From contig JAPPLF010000100.1 in the NCBI GenBank assembly GCA_028874215.1, positions 62,001-126,000 of the forward strand: a DNA stretch of 64,000 nucleotides. The letters run 5' to 3'. Below, piece after piece: positions 34,888 to 43,614 of the stretch. Every line of letters starts with the position of its first letter. Within the stretch, counting starts at the first letter, position 1. A program made the translations under genes and the position numbers. The notes under the pieces were generated by a model. It worked only from the letters and a program-made list of their open reading frames with translations, had not been told where the DNA came from and did not search any database. Origin of the DNA: Acidobacteriota bacterium (GTDB lineage: Bacteria; Acidobacteriota; UBA6911; RPQK01; JAJDTT01).

Positions 34888-36633
34888 TCAAAGACTGAAT
34901 CGGTAATCGAAAACGCACGATGAACCGACCATTTCTCGGAACCATAACGTCGCACTTGAGCCCAGCGAATCAGTCAGACGGACCGGTTCGTTGAGACTGA
35001 AGTGAACCGGCTGTTGAAGACCGTCGTTGATGGCTACATTGTTGGCGTAGAGATAGGTTCGGTCCAAGTTGTCCAATATGGGATTCAGCCGTCCTTGGAT
35101 ACCCGGGAGGCGCCCGGTACGTTCAGCGATGATTAGCGAGCCTCCATCGACGAGAGGCCTCATGTGAATTTCGAGGGGTTGGTCCGGCAAGTAGCCCCGT
35201 GTCACTCCGGCCGCGAAACCCGGCGCGGCGGAGAACACGATCATGGGGAGCCGCGCGTAGAGATCGAAATCGGCTCGACCGAACGCATCGGTACGCTCTT
35301 CCCTGTACGTCTTGTTGGGATAAAGAAGTAGCACGTGTACGCCGGGCATCGGTTCGCCGGTCCCGTCGTGACGGATCGTGATGCGCGCCGCGACCCCGTC
35401 CGGAGGCGGTGGACTCGCCGCCGGCAGGACGAGCTTCAATTCCCGGTCGCCGATCACTTCGAAGACTGGTTTCTCTCCCGCGAGCGAGAACGTCTCGTCC
35501 TCGATTACGCCGATGCCCTCGCCACGCCGTTCGATGAAGTATCGCCGCCCGCCAGCCCCGGGCACGTCCCCGACCGGACATTGCCCCAGCCGGGAGGCCA
35601 GGAGTTCGTTGCGCGTGAACTGACTGGTGCGAAGGTCTTCAGGGGTCATGGAGTTGCAGAGACCACCCGGAGAGTAGAGTTCCAGTCTGTCGTCAAACAT
35701 GAACAAACGTATCTTCGATCCTCGCACGGCGTAGTCTCGGTGCACTACGGCATTCACCACGGCCTCGAAGACCGCGCGTTCGCTGTATTGAGGCACATCC
35801 TGGCGGGCCGGCCGTTTGCGGGCCGCGATGCGCCGGTTGCGGACGACGAAACGCATTGCGCCACGTATTTGTCGGTCGAGAGGCCCGCTGATGTCTTGGG
35901 CGTCCAGTTGCCGATTGCCGTCCATCTGGTTGCCGTCGTAGCAGACGGCTTGGATGTAGGCGTTTGGCAGAGCACCCCGGGGATCTTTGGAGGCCAGCAG
36001 CACTCCGCCGACCGTGGCTCGGGGCGTTCCATGAAGATCATCTTTGAGAAACTTCAGCTTCGATAGGCTGACCTCGTCGGGCTCGTTGACACGCGAACTC
36101 GCATACCGTCGCCATAGTTCCGGGCTCAAGCTGTTGATTCCGCTATCACGGACTACCTGCGTGTCAGTGGCCACGGCGTCGGATTGTCCCCGTGACTGCA
36201 TCAATCGGCGGATTTCCGCAGTGTGCATCCGCCGTTTGCGGTCCCCCCGGCGCTGAAAATGGCCCCCAGGGGAGCGATAAACGGTCACTTCGACGGGGAT
36301 TTCCACGAATAGCACACCACCGCCCGCAAGTGCCGGAACTCGGTAGATGCTGAAATCCAGCCGGGGCTTGATGAGGTCCTCACAGATTTCCGTCACGAAC
36401 TTCGCCAACACGTCCAATTGCGTTGGGTCAGGCGCCTGGGGTTTCCGGTCATCCGATACGCCTAGGACGAGACGGCCACCGCGGGAGTTGGCGAAGGCCG
36501 CGAGTTCGTCGGCGAGGTCGGCGCGTCGAGGAGCGGAGACCCGGCGGCCCCGAAACTGAGCTTCCTTCAGTTCGAGACCGCTGTCTTCACCGAGTCGAAC
36601 CTGTTCCCAAAAACGAGGAGCATCGACCGACAT
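34888..36633 (-). CDS. Schlafen/AlbA_2-type DNA-binding and ATPase protein with extra C-terminal domain
   Basis: 581 residues. The N-terminal AlbA_2 (Schlafen-like) domain has ESGLELKEAQ-like DSGLELKEAQF and ELAAFANSRGGRLVLGV (residues 15-60). A middle HATPase_c_4-type domain has the ERAVFEAVVNAVVHRDY motif with the Asn used in ATP and Mg binding, and LELYSPGGL. After about residue 400 there is a beta-rich domain resembling a carboxypeptidase-regulatory fold (ITIRHDGTGEPMPGVHVLLL, ERTDAFGRADFDLYA) and a further segment I cannot assign. The first two domains are standard for putative transcriptional regulators and some phage-defence proteins. The added C-terminal region is unusual. It is isolated from mobile-element genes. 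Confidence 0.78.
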   Translation of the reverse strand: MSVDAPRFWEQVRLGEDSGLELKEAQFRGRRVSAPRRADLADELAAFANSRGGRLVLGVSDDRKPQAPDPTQLDVLAKFVTEICEDLIKPRLDFSIYRVPALAGGGVLFVEIPVEVTVYRSPGGHFQRRGDRKRRMHTAEIRRLMQSRGQSDAVATDTQVVRDSGINSLSPELWRRYASSRVNEPDEVSLSKLKFLKDDLHGTPRATVGGVLLASKDPRGALPNAYIQAVCYDGNQMDGNRQLDAQDISGPLDRQIRGAMRFVVRNRRIAARKRPARQDVPQYSERAVFEAVVNAVVHRDYAVRGSKIRLFMFDDRLELYSPGGLCNSMTPEDLRTSQFTRNELLASRLGQCPVGDVPGAGGRRYFIERRGEGIGVIEDETFSLAGEKPVFEVIGDRELKLVLPAASPPPPDGVAARITIRHDGTGEPMPGVHVLLLYPNKTYREERTDAFGRADFDLYARLPMIVFSAAPGFAAGVTRGYLPDQPLEIHMRPLVDGGSLIIAERTGRLPGIQGRLNPILDNLDRTYLYANNVAINDGLQQPVHFSLNEPVRLTDSLGSSATLWFREMVGSSCVFDYRFSL

Positions 36634-36807
36634 CGCATCTACCCTTCGGTGGCCTCATTTAGATGCCTGCCCTTGCGGGCCAGTTGAACGAACTACCGGT
36701 ATTTGTTGCGCGGCTTAAACTGCTATTCGCTGTATATCTTTTTGCAGATTCATTGCCGTCGGCGTACCGTCGGCCATGTCCTTCATCACAATCTCTCCTC
36801 TGGGTCC

Positions 36808-36836
36808 AAAAAAGCAAGGGCCTCCGAAGAGGCCCT
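36808..36836 (-). terminator. intrinsic terminator with UUCG loop
   Basis: On the minus strand the stem AGGGCCTC/GAGGCCCT (8 bp) closes a TTCG tetraloop and is followed by TGC and six T residues. It lies about 40 nt past the stop of the SRPBCC gene, so it should end that transcript. Confidence 0.85.
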
Positions 36837-36876
36837 GCGTCCTGCGGTCGAAACCCCAAGGGGAGTGGCCGCAAAT

Positions 36877-37329
36877 CTACGCGCCCGAGCCGAAGATTTC
36901 GAGCAACTTCTCCCGCCGGTAGTCGAAGATCCGCTTCACGTCTCTCCCGACTGCCAGCCAGTTCACCAGGGCGCCGCCCCAGACGGCGTAGCGGACCGTG
37001 TCCTCGCAGATCGCGCCATTTCCCGAGTCGCGAAATCGGTGCTCGTGGATCCAGAGGCGGTAGGGGCCCTTGACCTGCCGGTCGACGAATCGATGGGGTG
37101 GTTCCCAGGCCGTGATCTCGCTGATCCAGCGGACCGGCACGCCCCGGAGGCGCAAGCGGTACTCGATCCGGGTTCCCGCCTGCATGCGGATCGGTCCGGG
37201 CGTGACCACCTGGAATCGGAGCCAGGGAGGGGTCAGCCTCTCCAGGTTGAAGGCGTCCGAGAAGAAGGGAAAAACGTCTACGGTCCGGCGGGCGACCTCG
37301 ACCTCGCTGTTCAGTTCGAAAATTCTCAT
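36877..37329 (-). CDS. SRPBCC-family (cyclase/dehydrase-like) protein
   Basis: About 150 residues with a START/Bet v1-like hydrophobic pocket fold: RTVDVFPFFSDAFNLERLTP, RYRLRLRGVPVRWISEIT-like segments, and the long C-terminal helix VNWLAVGRDVKRIFDYRREKLLEIF. The family binds small hydrophobic ligands such as polyketides or lipids. The ATG at 37329 has AGGA upstream and starts the fold correctly. A terminator follows it at 36808. The function is not specified by context. Confidence 0.78.
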   Translation of the reverse strand: MRIFELNSEVEVARRTVDVFPFFSDAFNLERLTPPWLRFQVVTPGPIRMQAGTRIEYRLRLRGVPVRWISEITAWEPPHRFVDRQVKGPYRLWIHEHRFRDSGNGAICEDTVRYAVWGGALVNWLAVGRDVKRIFDYRREKLLEIFGSGA

Positions 37330-37550
37330 ACGGGTCCTGTCCGTGGCTCGACGACCCCACCGGTCGGCCGAAGTGATGCTGACGGGCACTGCCGGAACCG
37401 TACACGTCCCCGATCCACCAATCAGTCTATCCAGTTCGGGTTTCCCGGGCCCGGGTACCGTCTCAACGAATCCCGAAAGCAAAGGGACGGCGCGGGGCTG
37501 GCCGCCGATGCTCCCTCCTGGGTAAACTTGGCGCCGGATCGGAGGCATCG

Positions 37551-38336
37551 ATGGCCCACCTCGTTTCGGATCGACTCGGCGAACTGCTCCAGGAACACGA
37601 ACATCTCTACGGCGTCCTCTGCCGGGACGCGACCCTGACCGACATCGAGTTGATGGCGCAGGCCGGCTACCACCTGGTCTGGCTGGATCTGGAGCACTGT
37701 CCCCAGTCCATTTCCGAGCTGATCCGGCTCACGCGGAGCATCGAGCACCTGGGGATGGTGCCCCTGGTGCGGATCCCCGAGCTGCTGCGAACCAACGTCC
37801 AGCCGTTGCTGGACGGGGGTGTCCGCATCGTGACCTTGCCGGACGTCCGGACCGTGGAACAGGCCGCGCTCCTGGTTCAACTGGGGAAGTTTCCGCCCCT
37901 GGGACAGCGGGGCGTCTCCTCCACCGGCGCCGGAACCGGTTTTCAACTCGGTCCCGATTCCCTGGAAATCCTGCGCCAAGCCGACCGGACGGTGCGGATG
38001 ATGGTCATGTTCGAGAGCGATGAGGGGTACGGGAACCTGGAAGAGATCGTCGGCCTCGACGGAATCGACATGGTCTCCGTGGGCCCCGGGGACTGGGCCA
38101 CCGGCCTGGGTCTCAGCGGCCGGGAAGCCAAAGAGTATCTGGCCCCCAGGATCGAGCACATCCTGCGGGTGACCCGGGACGCGGGCAAGATTTCGGTCAT
38201 GTCCGCGTCGGGGCCCGGCGAAGCGCGTTACTATTCCGATCTGGGCGTCCGGATTTTCATCGTGGGCGTCGACGTGGCCATGAAGCGCATGGCGCTGGTG
38301 AAGACGTTGCGCCAATTTCAGGGCGGGGAGGTGTGA
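37551..38336 (+). CDS. HpcH/HpaI-family aldolase
   Basis: 261 residues. The enzyme should cleave or form 4-hydroxy-2-oxoacids, using a divalent metal and pyruvate enolate. Seen features are YHLVWLDLEHCPQS, the catalytic and metal region VMFESDEGYGNLEEI, and GIDMVSVGPGDWATGLG, typical of 2-keto-3-deoxy-sugar-acid aldolases. The stop codon overlaps the start of the MBL-like gene, so they are co-translated and probably act in the same pathway. Confidence 0.86.
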   Translation: MAHLVSDRLGELLQEHEHLYGVLCRDATLTDIELMAQAGYHLVWLDLEHCPQSISELIRLTRSIEHLGMVPLVRIPELLRTNVQPLLDGGVRIVTLPDVRTVEQAALLVQLGKFPPLGQRGVSSTGAGTGFQLGPDSLEILRQADRTVRMMVMFESDEGYGNLEEIVGLDGIDMVSVGPGDWATGLGLSGREAKEYLAPRIEHILRVTRDAGKISVMSASGPGEARYYSDLGVRIFIVGVDVAMKRMALVKTLRQFQGGEV

Positions 38337-39088
38337 TGGCGGTTCGACTCGAGTTTGTAGGGCATGCCTGCTTTCGTGTCTTGGAAGAGGGAAGGCCGAC
38401 GCTGGTCACGGACCCGTTCACCCTGACCATTACGGGTCTCGGTAACGACGGCATGAGTCTGGACGGGGATGTCGTGATCGTCAGCTCGCTGACCGATGAA
38501 TTGCATGACAACGTGTCCCTGGTCGGGGGAGAGCCGCACGTCATCAACGCCCTGGACGTGGCCAATGGCCGGGCGGAGGAGACCATCAACGGCCAACCGG
38601 TGGCGGCCATTCCGGCGGCGGAGACGCCGGATCATCCCGACGGCCCCGAAGACAACGCCCTCTACGCCTTCCAGGCCGGGGGCCTCTGGTTCGCGCACAT
38701 GGGAGACGTGGGATACGAACTGGGACGGGAGGAGTTGGAGCCGTGGGCCGGCCGGTGCGACGTGCTGCTGGCGCTGGTGGGCGAGGGGTTCACCGTCCCG
38801 CTGGACGCCCTGGACCGGATGATCGAAATCCTGCAGCCCACCTGGATCGTTCCCATGCACTACGCTCTGCCACCCTTCGGCTTCCGGGGGGTTCCCGGTG
38901 GCAACATGAGTCCGGTGGACGTCTTTCTGAATCGGCGGCCGCGTGACCCGGTCATCCTCGCCCGGCACCACACCATCACATTCCCGGCGCAGCGCGACCG
39001 CAACGGACGGCCCACTATCGTGGTCATGGAACCGTCGGGCTACCAGGCGACGGCCGGACTTCCCGAGTTTTGTGTGGCGCCCTATTGA
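38336..39088 (+). CDS. metallo-beta-lactamase-fold protein with missing metal ligands
   Basis: About 250 residues. Overall it resembles UPF0173/UlaG-like MBL hydrolases: LEFVGHACFRV at the N-terminus, HMGDVGY, and PMHYALPP near residue 180. The HxHxDH metal motif is replaced by SSLTDELHDN, losing the first two His ligands while keeping one later His and Asp; the Asp in HMGD and the His in PMHY remain. It may bind one metal or none. Start: an ATG at 38336, overlapping the aldolase TGA, with GGGGAGG upstream; a GTG one codon earlier is possible. Confidence 0.7.
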   Translation: MAVRLEFVGHACFRVLEEGRPTLVTDPFTLTITGLGNDGMSLDGDVVIVSSLTDELHDNVSLVGGEPHVINALDVANGRAEETINGQPVAAIPAAETPDHPDGPEDNALYAFQAGGLWFAHMGDVGYELGREELEPWAGRCDVLLALVGEGFTVPLDALDRMIEILQPTWIVPMHYALPPFGFRGVPGGNMSPVDVFLNRRPRDPVILARHHTITFPAQRDRNGRPTIVVMEPSGYQATAGLPEFCVAPY

Positions 39089-39123
39089 CTCCGGCGGAAG
39101 CAATATTACCTCCATATAGTAAC

Positions 39124-39612
39124 GTGCCTGAAGTCACGACATATTATTTGGAGATGAGATCGCCTTCATGGCTCAGGTCCAGGAAGGACCCGGGAGGGTT
39201 ACAAGTATATGAATGTGAGATAAAGGCGTATCAGCTGAACCGGTTTTTATATCAATATGTCGGCGAGTCTTGGGAGTGGACGGACAAGCTCTCCTGGTCG
39301 GATGAACAGTGGAAGACTTACGCGGTGAGCGACGCTCTTCGCACTTGGCTGGCTCACTACAGAGGATCCCCGGCCGGATACTACGAACTGCGGCAGGAAG
39401 GCGGCGATGTGGAGATCGCCTACTTCGGCCTGGCGCCGGGATTCATCGGCCGAGGCTTCGGAGGCTACCTCCTGTCGCACGCCATCGAGTCGGCCTGGGC
39501 GTGGAAGGGAACGACACGGGTGTGGGTCCACACCTGCACTCTCGATCATCCGAGCGCCTTGCCCAATTACAGGGCAAGAGGCATGAAGGTCTTCCGAACG
39601 GAGACTTGTTAG
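39124..39612 (+). CDS. GNAT-family N-acetyltransferase
   Basis: About 162 residues. The pattern LNRFLYQYVGESWEWTDKLSW..., GYYELRQEGGDVEIAYFGL, FIGRGFGGYLLSHAIESAW and HTCTLDHPSALPNYRARGM matches a GNAT subgroup with the VTTYYLEM N-terminus. That N-terminal block begins at a GTG at 39124, which is why this start is preferred over an upstream in-frame codon at 39070 overlapping the MBL gene. No clear ribosome-binding site. The surrounding bases around the start are A/T-richer than the average of the window. Substrate unknown. Confidence 0.78.
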   Translation: MPEVTTYYLEMRSPSWLRSRKDPGGLQVYECEIKAYQLNRFLYQYVGESWEWTDKLSWSDEQWKTYAVSDALRTWLAHYRGSPAGYYELRQEGGDVEIAYFGLAPGFIGRGFGGYLLSHAIESAWAWKGTTRVWVHTCTLDHPSALPNYRARGMKVFRTETC

Positions 39613-39676
39613 CGGGCTCTCGGGACGAAAACCAGGATCGTCCCAGCAAGGTAACGGGGACGATAGACACAACCGG

Positions 39677-39937
39677 TCACGCCTCAAACCTTTGTTCGGT
39701 TTGTTCCCGAAAATAGGTCTGCGCCTTGTTGATCTCACTCATGATCTTATCGTCGGGCACGTCTCCCCGAACGAAGATGAGTACTGACGCCGGATCGGAA
39801 CCATCAATATCCAAGTGCATCGCCCACAGGTTGAAACCACACTTGCCTGTAGCAGTGCCGTAGCGGCGCTTGAACAGCAAGTCCTGATTGGCTTTTCCCC
39901 GGCGCATCAGAGCGTAGCAGAAAGGATTCTTTTGCAT
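39677..39937 (-). CDS. small hypothetical protein
   Basis: 86 residues with no recognised domain. Residues 1-35 are basic with KRRYGTATGKCGFNLWAM, followed by an acidic middle (HLDIDGSDPASVLIFVRGD) and a helical tail (KIMSEINKAQTYFREQTEQ). The composition is protein-like and the codons look normal, but the ribosome-binding site is weak and the local GC is lower than around it. It may be a recent acquisition or a spurious frame. Confidence 0.4.
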   Translation of the reverse strand: MQKNPFCYALMRRGKANQDLLFKRRYGTATGKCGFNLWAMHLDIDGSDPASVLIFVRGDVPDDKIMSEINKAQTYFREQTEQRFEA

Positions 39938-40034
39938 CTTTCGTCTTCGATTCTCTAGTAATTTATGTTTTCACCTCGGGCAATCAGGACAATCAAATAA
40001 TCCAACAATTATCTATGTTGCCCTCGCCGGCCGG

Positions 40035-41399
40035 TTATCCGGATCCATAGGTTCCCCAGGGTTTCTTGTCCAGGACCCGCTCCAGAAACCACAGCGCATT
40101 CCCGCCCAGAATCTTCCGGATCTCCTCGTCGCTGAAGCCGCGGGCCACCAGGCCGACGGTCCAGTAGGGCCAGTTGCTCCACTCCATGGGCCGGGCCGAA
40201 TAGTTGGGAATATAGGTCAGGTCGGTGCCGATGCCGACATGGTCGATGCCGGCCACCTTGACGGCGTGTTCCAGGTGGCGGGCGAACTGTTGGAACGTCG
40301 CCGGACGGGGCGGATCGCTGTTCCACTTGGAACGGTTCGAAGGGTCCCCCTGCTCCCAGAGGCGATGGTCGATGATGTAGATCCCGATGAGGCCGCCTCT
40401 TCCCGCCACCACCCGGAGGTAGTCGTCGTCCACGTTGCGCTGATCGATGTCCCGGTAGACGGCGGAACAGGCGGTGTGACTGTTGATCACCGGCTCTTGT
40501 GAGATCTCGGCCGCATCCAGTGCGGTCCGGCGGGCGGCGTGGGAGAGATCGACGGCGACGCCGAGTTCATTCATCCGGCGCACGACCTGGCGGCCTTCCT
40601 GCGAGAGACCACGGTCGCGGTGCCAGAGCTGGTAGGCGTCCCAGCCCACGGCGTTGGAGTGGGTATGGGTGAGTTGAGCCATGCGCACGCCCAGCCCGTA
40701 GAACAGGTCCAGGTGCTCCACCGACTTTCCGGGGACCCAGAGCGCGTGGACGCCCTGGAGCTGGGAGAGAACGCCCAACTTCCCCTGGCTGCGGGCCCTG
40801 CTCAGGTCCTTGGCGCCGGCAATCCGCACCACGTCCGGCAAGCGGGCGTACGCCAGATTGGAAGTGGCCATCCAGCGCAGGCACTGATCGAAAGTGTAGT
40901 GTCCCGCGTTGTCCTCCACCGCGAGGTCCAACCCCGTGAGCTGGTAGAGTGCCCTCCAGTCCTCCTGCCAGCCGTTTTCGAAGGCCGACTCCAGCGGTTT
41001 GTGCTCCCACCAGGTTCGGCGCACCCGGCGGGAGGCCTCCCGCGGGTCGACGCCCCCGGATTCCAGTTCCCGCCGGTCCCACGCGAGCTTGTGCTGGAGT
41101 CGCGGCCCCGGCTGGCCGATGGCGGCGGCGACGTAGACCGCGCCCATGAGATCGGCGACGTAGGCGTCATGGTGGAGTTGCAGGCCGTGTTCCAACTGTT
41201 TCGGAGTCGGCTTCAATTCGTCCAGGATGGTGGCTCTTCCAGCCATCACGCGTGACCGGATCGGTTCCCTCAGCGATTTGCCGGTCAGAGCCTCGGGCGT
41301 GGGGACGGCCCCCCGCGAGTAGACGTACGGCGCCGCGCCGAGGCCGCCGGCGAGCGTCCCTTGCAGGAGCGAACGCCTGGAGAACGGAAATTGCTTCAT
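40035..41399 (-). CDS. membrane dipeptidase (M19 family), Tat-exported
   Basis: 454 residues. The N-terminus has a twin-arginine signal (SRRSLLQGTLAGGLG). The body follows the renal dipeptidase/M19 pattern: an early HxD-like HHDAYVADL, the zinc-bridging Glu region replaced by LSQLQGVHALW, then QLTHTHSNAVGWDAY, VAVDLSHAARRTALDAAE, VINSHTACSAVYR and HVGIGTDLTYI. The canonical bridging Glu in the EG motif appears as Gln-Gly, so metal binding may be changed. It lies 23 nt downstream of the metallophosphatase gene stop and probably shares its transcript. Confidence 0.8.
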   Translation of the reverse strand: MKQFPFSRRSLLQGTLAGGLGAAPYVYSRGAVPTPEALTGKSLREPIRSRVMAGRATILDELKPTPKQLEHGLQLHHDAYVADLMGAVYVAAAIGQPGPRLQHKLAWDRRELESGGVDPREASRRVRRTWWEHKPLESAFENGWQEDWRALYQLTGLDLAVEDNAGHYTFDQCLRWMATSNLAYARLPDVVRIAGAKDLSRARSQGKLGVLSQLQGVHALWVPGKSVEHLDLFYGLGVRMAQLTHTHSNAVGWDAYQLWHRDRGLSQEGRQVVRRMNELGVAVDLSHAARRTALDAAEISQEPVINSHTACSAVYRDIDQRNVDDDYLRVVAGRGGLIGIYIIDHRLWEQGDPSNRSKWNSDPPRPATFQQFARHLEHAVKVAGIDHVGIGTDLTYIPNYSARPMEWSNWPYWTVGLVARGFSDEEIRKILGGNALWFLERVLDKKPWGTYGSG

Positions 41400-41422
41400 G
41401 GTCCGTTTCTTCGGTTGGACTG

Positions 41423-43318
41423 TTACCTCTCGAATCGGCGAAACCATCCCGATTCGGGATTGGATTCCATTGTCCCCCAACCGGACCGCCACCAGAGGTC
41501 CGCCCGCGATCCGGTGGGAGTGTCCACGTCCCGAACCATCAGGTTCACGCGCAAGGTCCGCCAGGTGCCCCCGGCGATCCCATCCAGCGACGCATGGGGA
41601 ATGGCCACCTCCAGGGAATACCCGGCCGGGTTGGGTGCGCTCCAGGCCCGCAGGCCGTCGATGGGGTCCCGTCCCCGGAAGACGATGGCGGCTCCCGGTT
41701 GGGAATCCGGGGCGAGACGAACCGTGCGGTCGGTCCCCTTCGTCCCGGCCTCATCGGACTGGTCCGGACCTCCACCCACTTCGGCGGGACGGGGATCCAG
41801 GTACAGGACGACGCTGTCCCGGAGCGAAGACCGCCTGCCGGCCAGGTGGATCCGGCGATCGTCCTCCACGTCCACGCCCAGGTACAGGTACGCCCCGTCC
41901 TGCACCAGACCGAAGCGGGCGCTGAGGTCTTGGGGGCCGGTCCAATGAGCGGAGTCTCCGGTCTTCTGCCGGGGTCGAGCCAGGGAGACGGGAAGGGACG
42001 GCCAATCGTCGAGTCGTCCGTCAAGGGCCGGCGGGCCGCCGGCCAGGCCGGCGATCAACGGCCGGTGCTCCGCAGCGGCGTAGATCGTCCGAGTCCAGGA
42101 CACGGGGCGCGGGAGCTGATCGGGCCGGTACGTGGTGCGTACTTCCGCCGCCAGGGCGTCCTCGGCGGTGGGTTGCCAGGATTCGGGCCAACTCAGCTTG
42201 ACCTCCAGTTTCTCCGTTGTACCGGGCTCCAGCGTCTTGACGACGGCGTAAGGAGACGGCGTCAGGTGCGGGTGCGCTTCCCAGCGGACAAGAACCTCCA
42301 GCGGGATTTCCGCCCGGTTTTCCATCGCAAGCGAGGTCCGTCCCCGCCCCGGGGAATCGGTTGTGATGGGTGCGAGTCGAACCGCCTGTTCCCCTTGGAG
42401 CCGATTCGTGAGGCGCGCCATGGCCTCGGTCCGCACGTCCTCTCCCAGGATCCCGTCCAGCTTCAGGTTTGCCATCACGGGTCCGTCGTCGGTCATGGTG
42501 ACCCAACTGACGTGATCGAAGCGGCCGTGGGCCACGCCGGAGAGGGGGCTGCCGCCGCCGGTGGTGGCCAGTTGGTAGTACTTGTACTGGGCGCGCTCGT
42601 AGCGGACATAGCGGTGCCGATGGCCGGCGAAGACCGTGTGGGGCCGGCCGGCCAGGGCCTTTTCCACCGCTTCCCACCCCGAATCTGCCTGGTAGGCCCA
42701 AAGGGGCTTGTGGAGGAAGACCAGGGTCCAGCGGACCTGGGTATTGGCTTCCAACGTCTGGCGCACGAACGCCGCCTGTTCGGGTCCGATCCGGCTGGGA
42801 GCCCCGTCTTCGGTATTCAGGCAGAGGAAGAGGACCCCCTTGTAGAGGAAGTGGTAGTAGGTGGGTCCGAACCGCTTCGTCCACTCCCGCCAGGCCGTGT
42901 CGTCCCAGATGTCGTGGTTGCCGGGCACGTAGAAGAACCGCATCCGGAGGATGTCGACGGCGTCCCGGAAATCGGACCACTCCCGCTCGACCTGATCCAG
43001 GTCGTCCGTCGCCCCCTCGATGAGGTCTCCCACGCTGACGACGAACTCCGGCCGCAGATGGTTGATCTTGCCCATCGCGCTGCGAAAGATGCCCTCGCGG
43101 TGTCCGCCGGTGCGGTCGGAGACGATGATGAATTGGAAGTCCTCGGGCCTGTTCAGCAAACCCTTGGCGGTCCACGGCGTGGGTCCCTCGATCTCGGGGA
43201 AACGGGTCGGGTGCTTCCCCGAGTCCCGGCTCGGCGGGGTCCATGCGGCAACCAGTCCCAGTCCCGAGAGCACGCCCAGGATGAACAAACGGCGGATGGT
43301 GGTGTTTCCTGTCTTCAT
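41423..43318 (-). CDS. metallophosphoesterase fused to a CBM9-like domain
   Basis: 631 residues. After a hydrophobic N-terminus (RRLFILGVLSGLGLVAAW) there is a calcineurin-like phosphoesterase domain with VSDRTGG, VSVGDLIEG, YVPGNHDIWD, VFLHKPLW and FAGHRHRYVR, the family metal-ligand blocks. The C-terminal part (about residues 430-625) has DGRLDDWPSLP, ARFGLVQDGAYLYLGVDVEDD and RDSVVLYLDPR, typical of carbohydrate-binding family 9-like (DOMON-like) domains. The pairing suggests a glycan-bound phosphatase. It starts at an ATG at 43318 and is followed by the M19 gene. Confidence 0.82.
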   Translation of the reverse strand: MKTGNTTIRRLFILGVLSGLGLVAAWTPPSRDSGKHPTRFPEIEGPTPWTAKGLLNRPEDFQFIIVSDRTGGHREGIFRSAMGKINHLRPEFVVSVGDLIEGATDDLDQVEREWSDFRDAVDILRMRFFYVPGNHDIWDDTAWREWTKRFGPTYYHFLYKGVLFLCLNTEDGAPSRIGPEQAAFVRQTLEANTQVRWTLVFLHKPLWAYQADSGWEAVEKALAGRPHTVFAGHRHRYVRYERAQYKYYQLATTGGGSPLSGVAHGRFDHVSWVTMTDDGPVMANLKLDGILGEDVRTEAMARLTNRLQGEQAVRLAPITTDSPGRGRTSLAMENRAEIPLEVLVRWEAHPHLTPSPYAVVKTLEPGTTEKLEVKLSWPESWQPTAEDALAAEVRTTYRPDQLPRPVSWTRTIYAAAEHRPLIAGLAGGPPALDGRLDDWPSLPVSLARPRQKTGDSAHWTGPQDLSARFGLVQDGAYLYLGVDVEDDRRIHLAGRRSSLRDSVVLYLDPRPAEVGGGPDQSDEAGTKGTDRTVRLAPDSQPGAAIVFRGRDPIDGLRAWSAPNPAGYSLEVAIPHASLDGIAGGTWRTLRVNLMVRDVDTPTGSRADLWWRSGWGTMESNPESGWFRRFER

Positions 43319-43392
43319 GGGCTCAATTCTATGCGCCTTCCTGGGACTTCGTCACGAACGAAATGTGAGAAATAGACGAATTTCGGGAATTC

Positions 43393-43410
43393 GGCGATTG
43401 GAATGCCGCC
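43393..43410. repeat. REP-like hairpin, locus 4 (single)
   Basis: GGCGATTGGAATGCCGCC, preceded by GGAATTC and followed by GCTCC, as at other loci. The stem is less perfect. It lies between the metallophosphatase gene and tRNA-Ile. Confidence 0.65.
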
Positions 43411-43453
43411 GCTCCGGGTTCTTTCGATGGCAACACGTCGCCGGACAGGAAAA

Positions 43454-43530
<77 letters not shown>

Positions 43531-43614
43531 TTGCAGAAACGAAAATTATAGCCCAGCCCGGAAGAACCTGGCAACCGGCCCCGGCCCCGTGGAGGCGCCT
43601 CCCGCTAAGGTAGA

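Noticed and set aside
36634-36876. Searched for a small gene or RNA between the AlbA_2-type gene and the SRPBCC gene
   Set aside because: Only the terminator at 36808-36836 is convincing; the rest has no coding or structural signal I can support.
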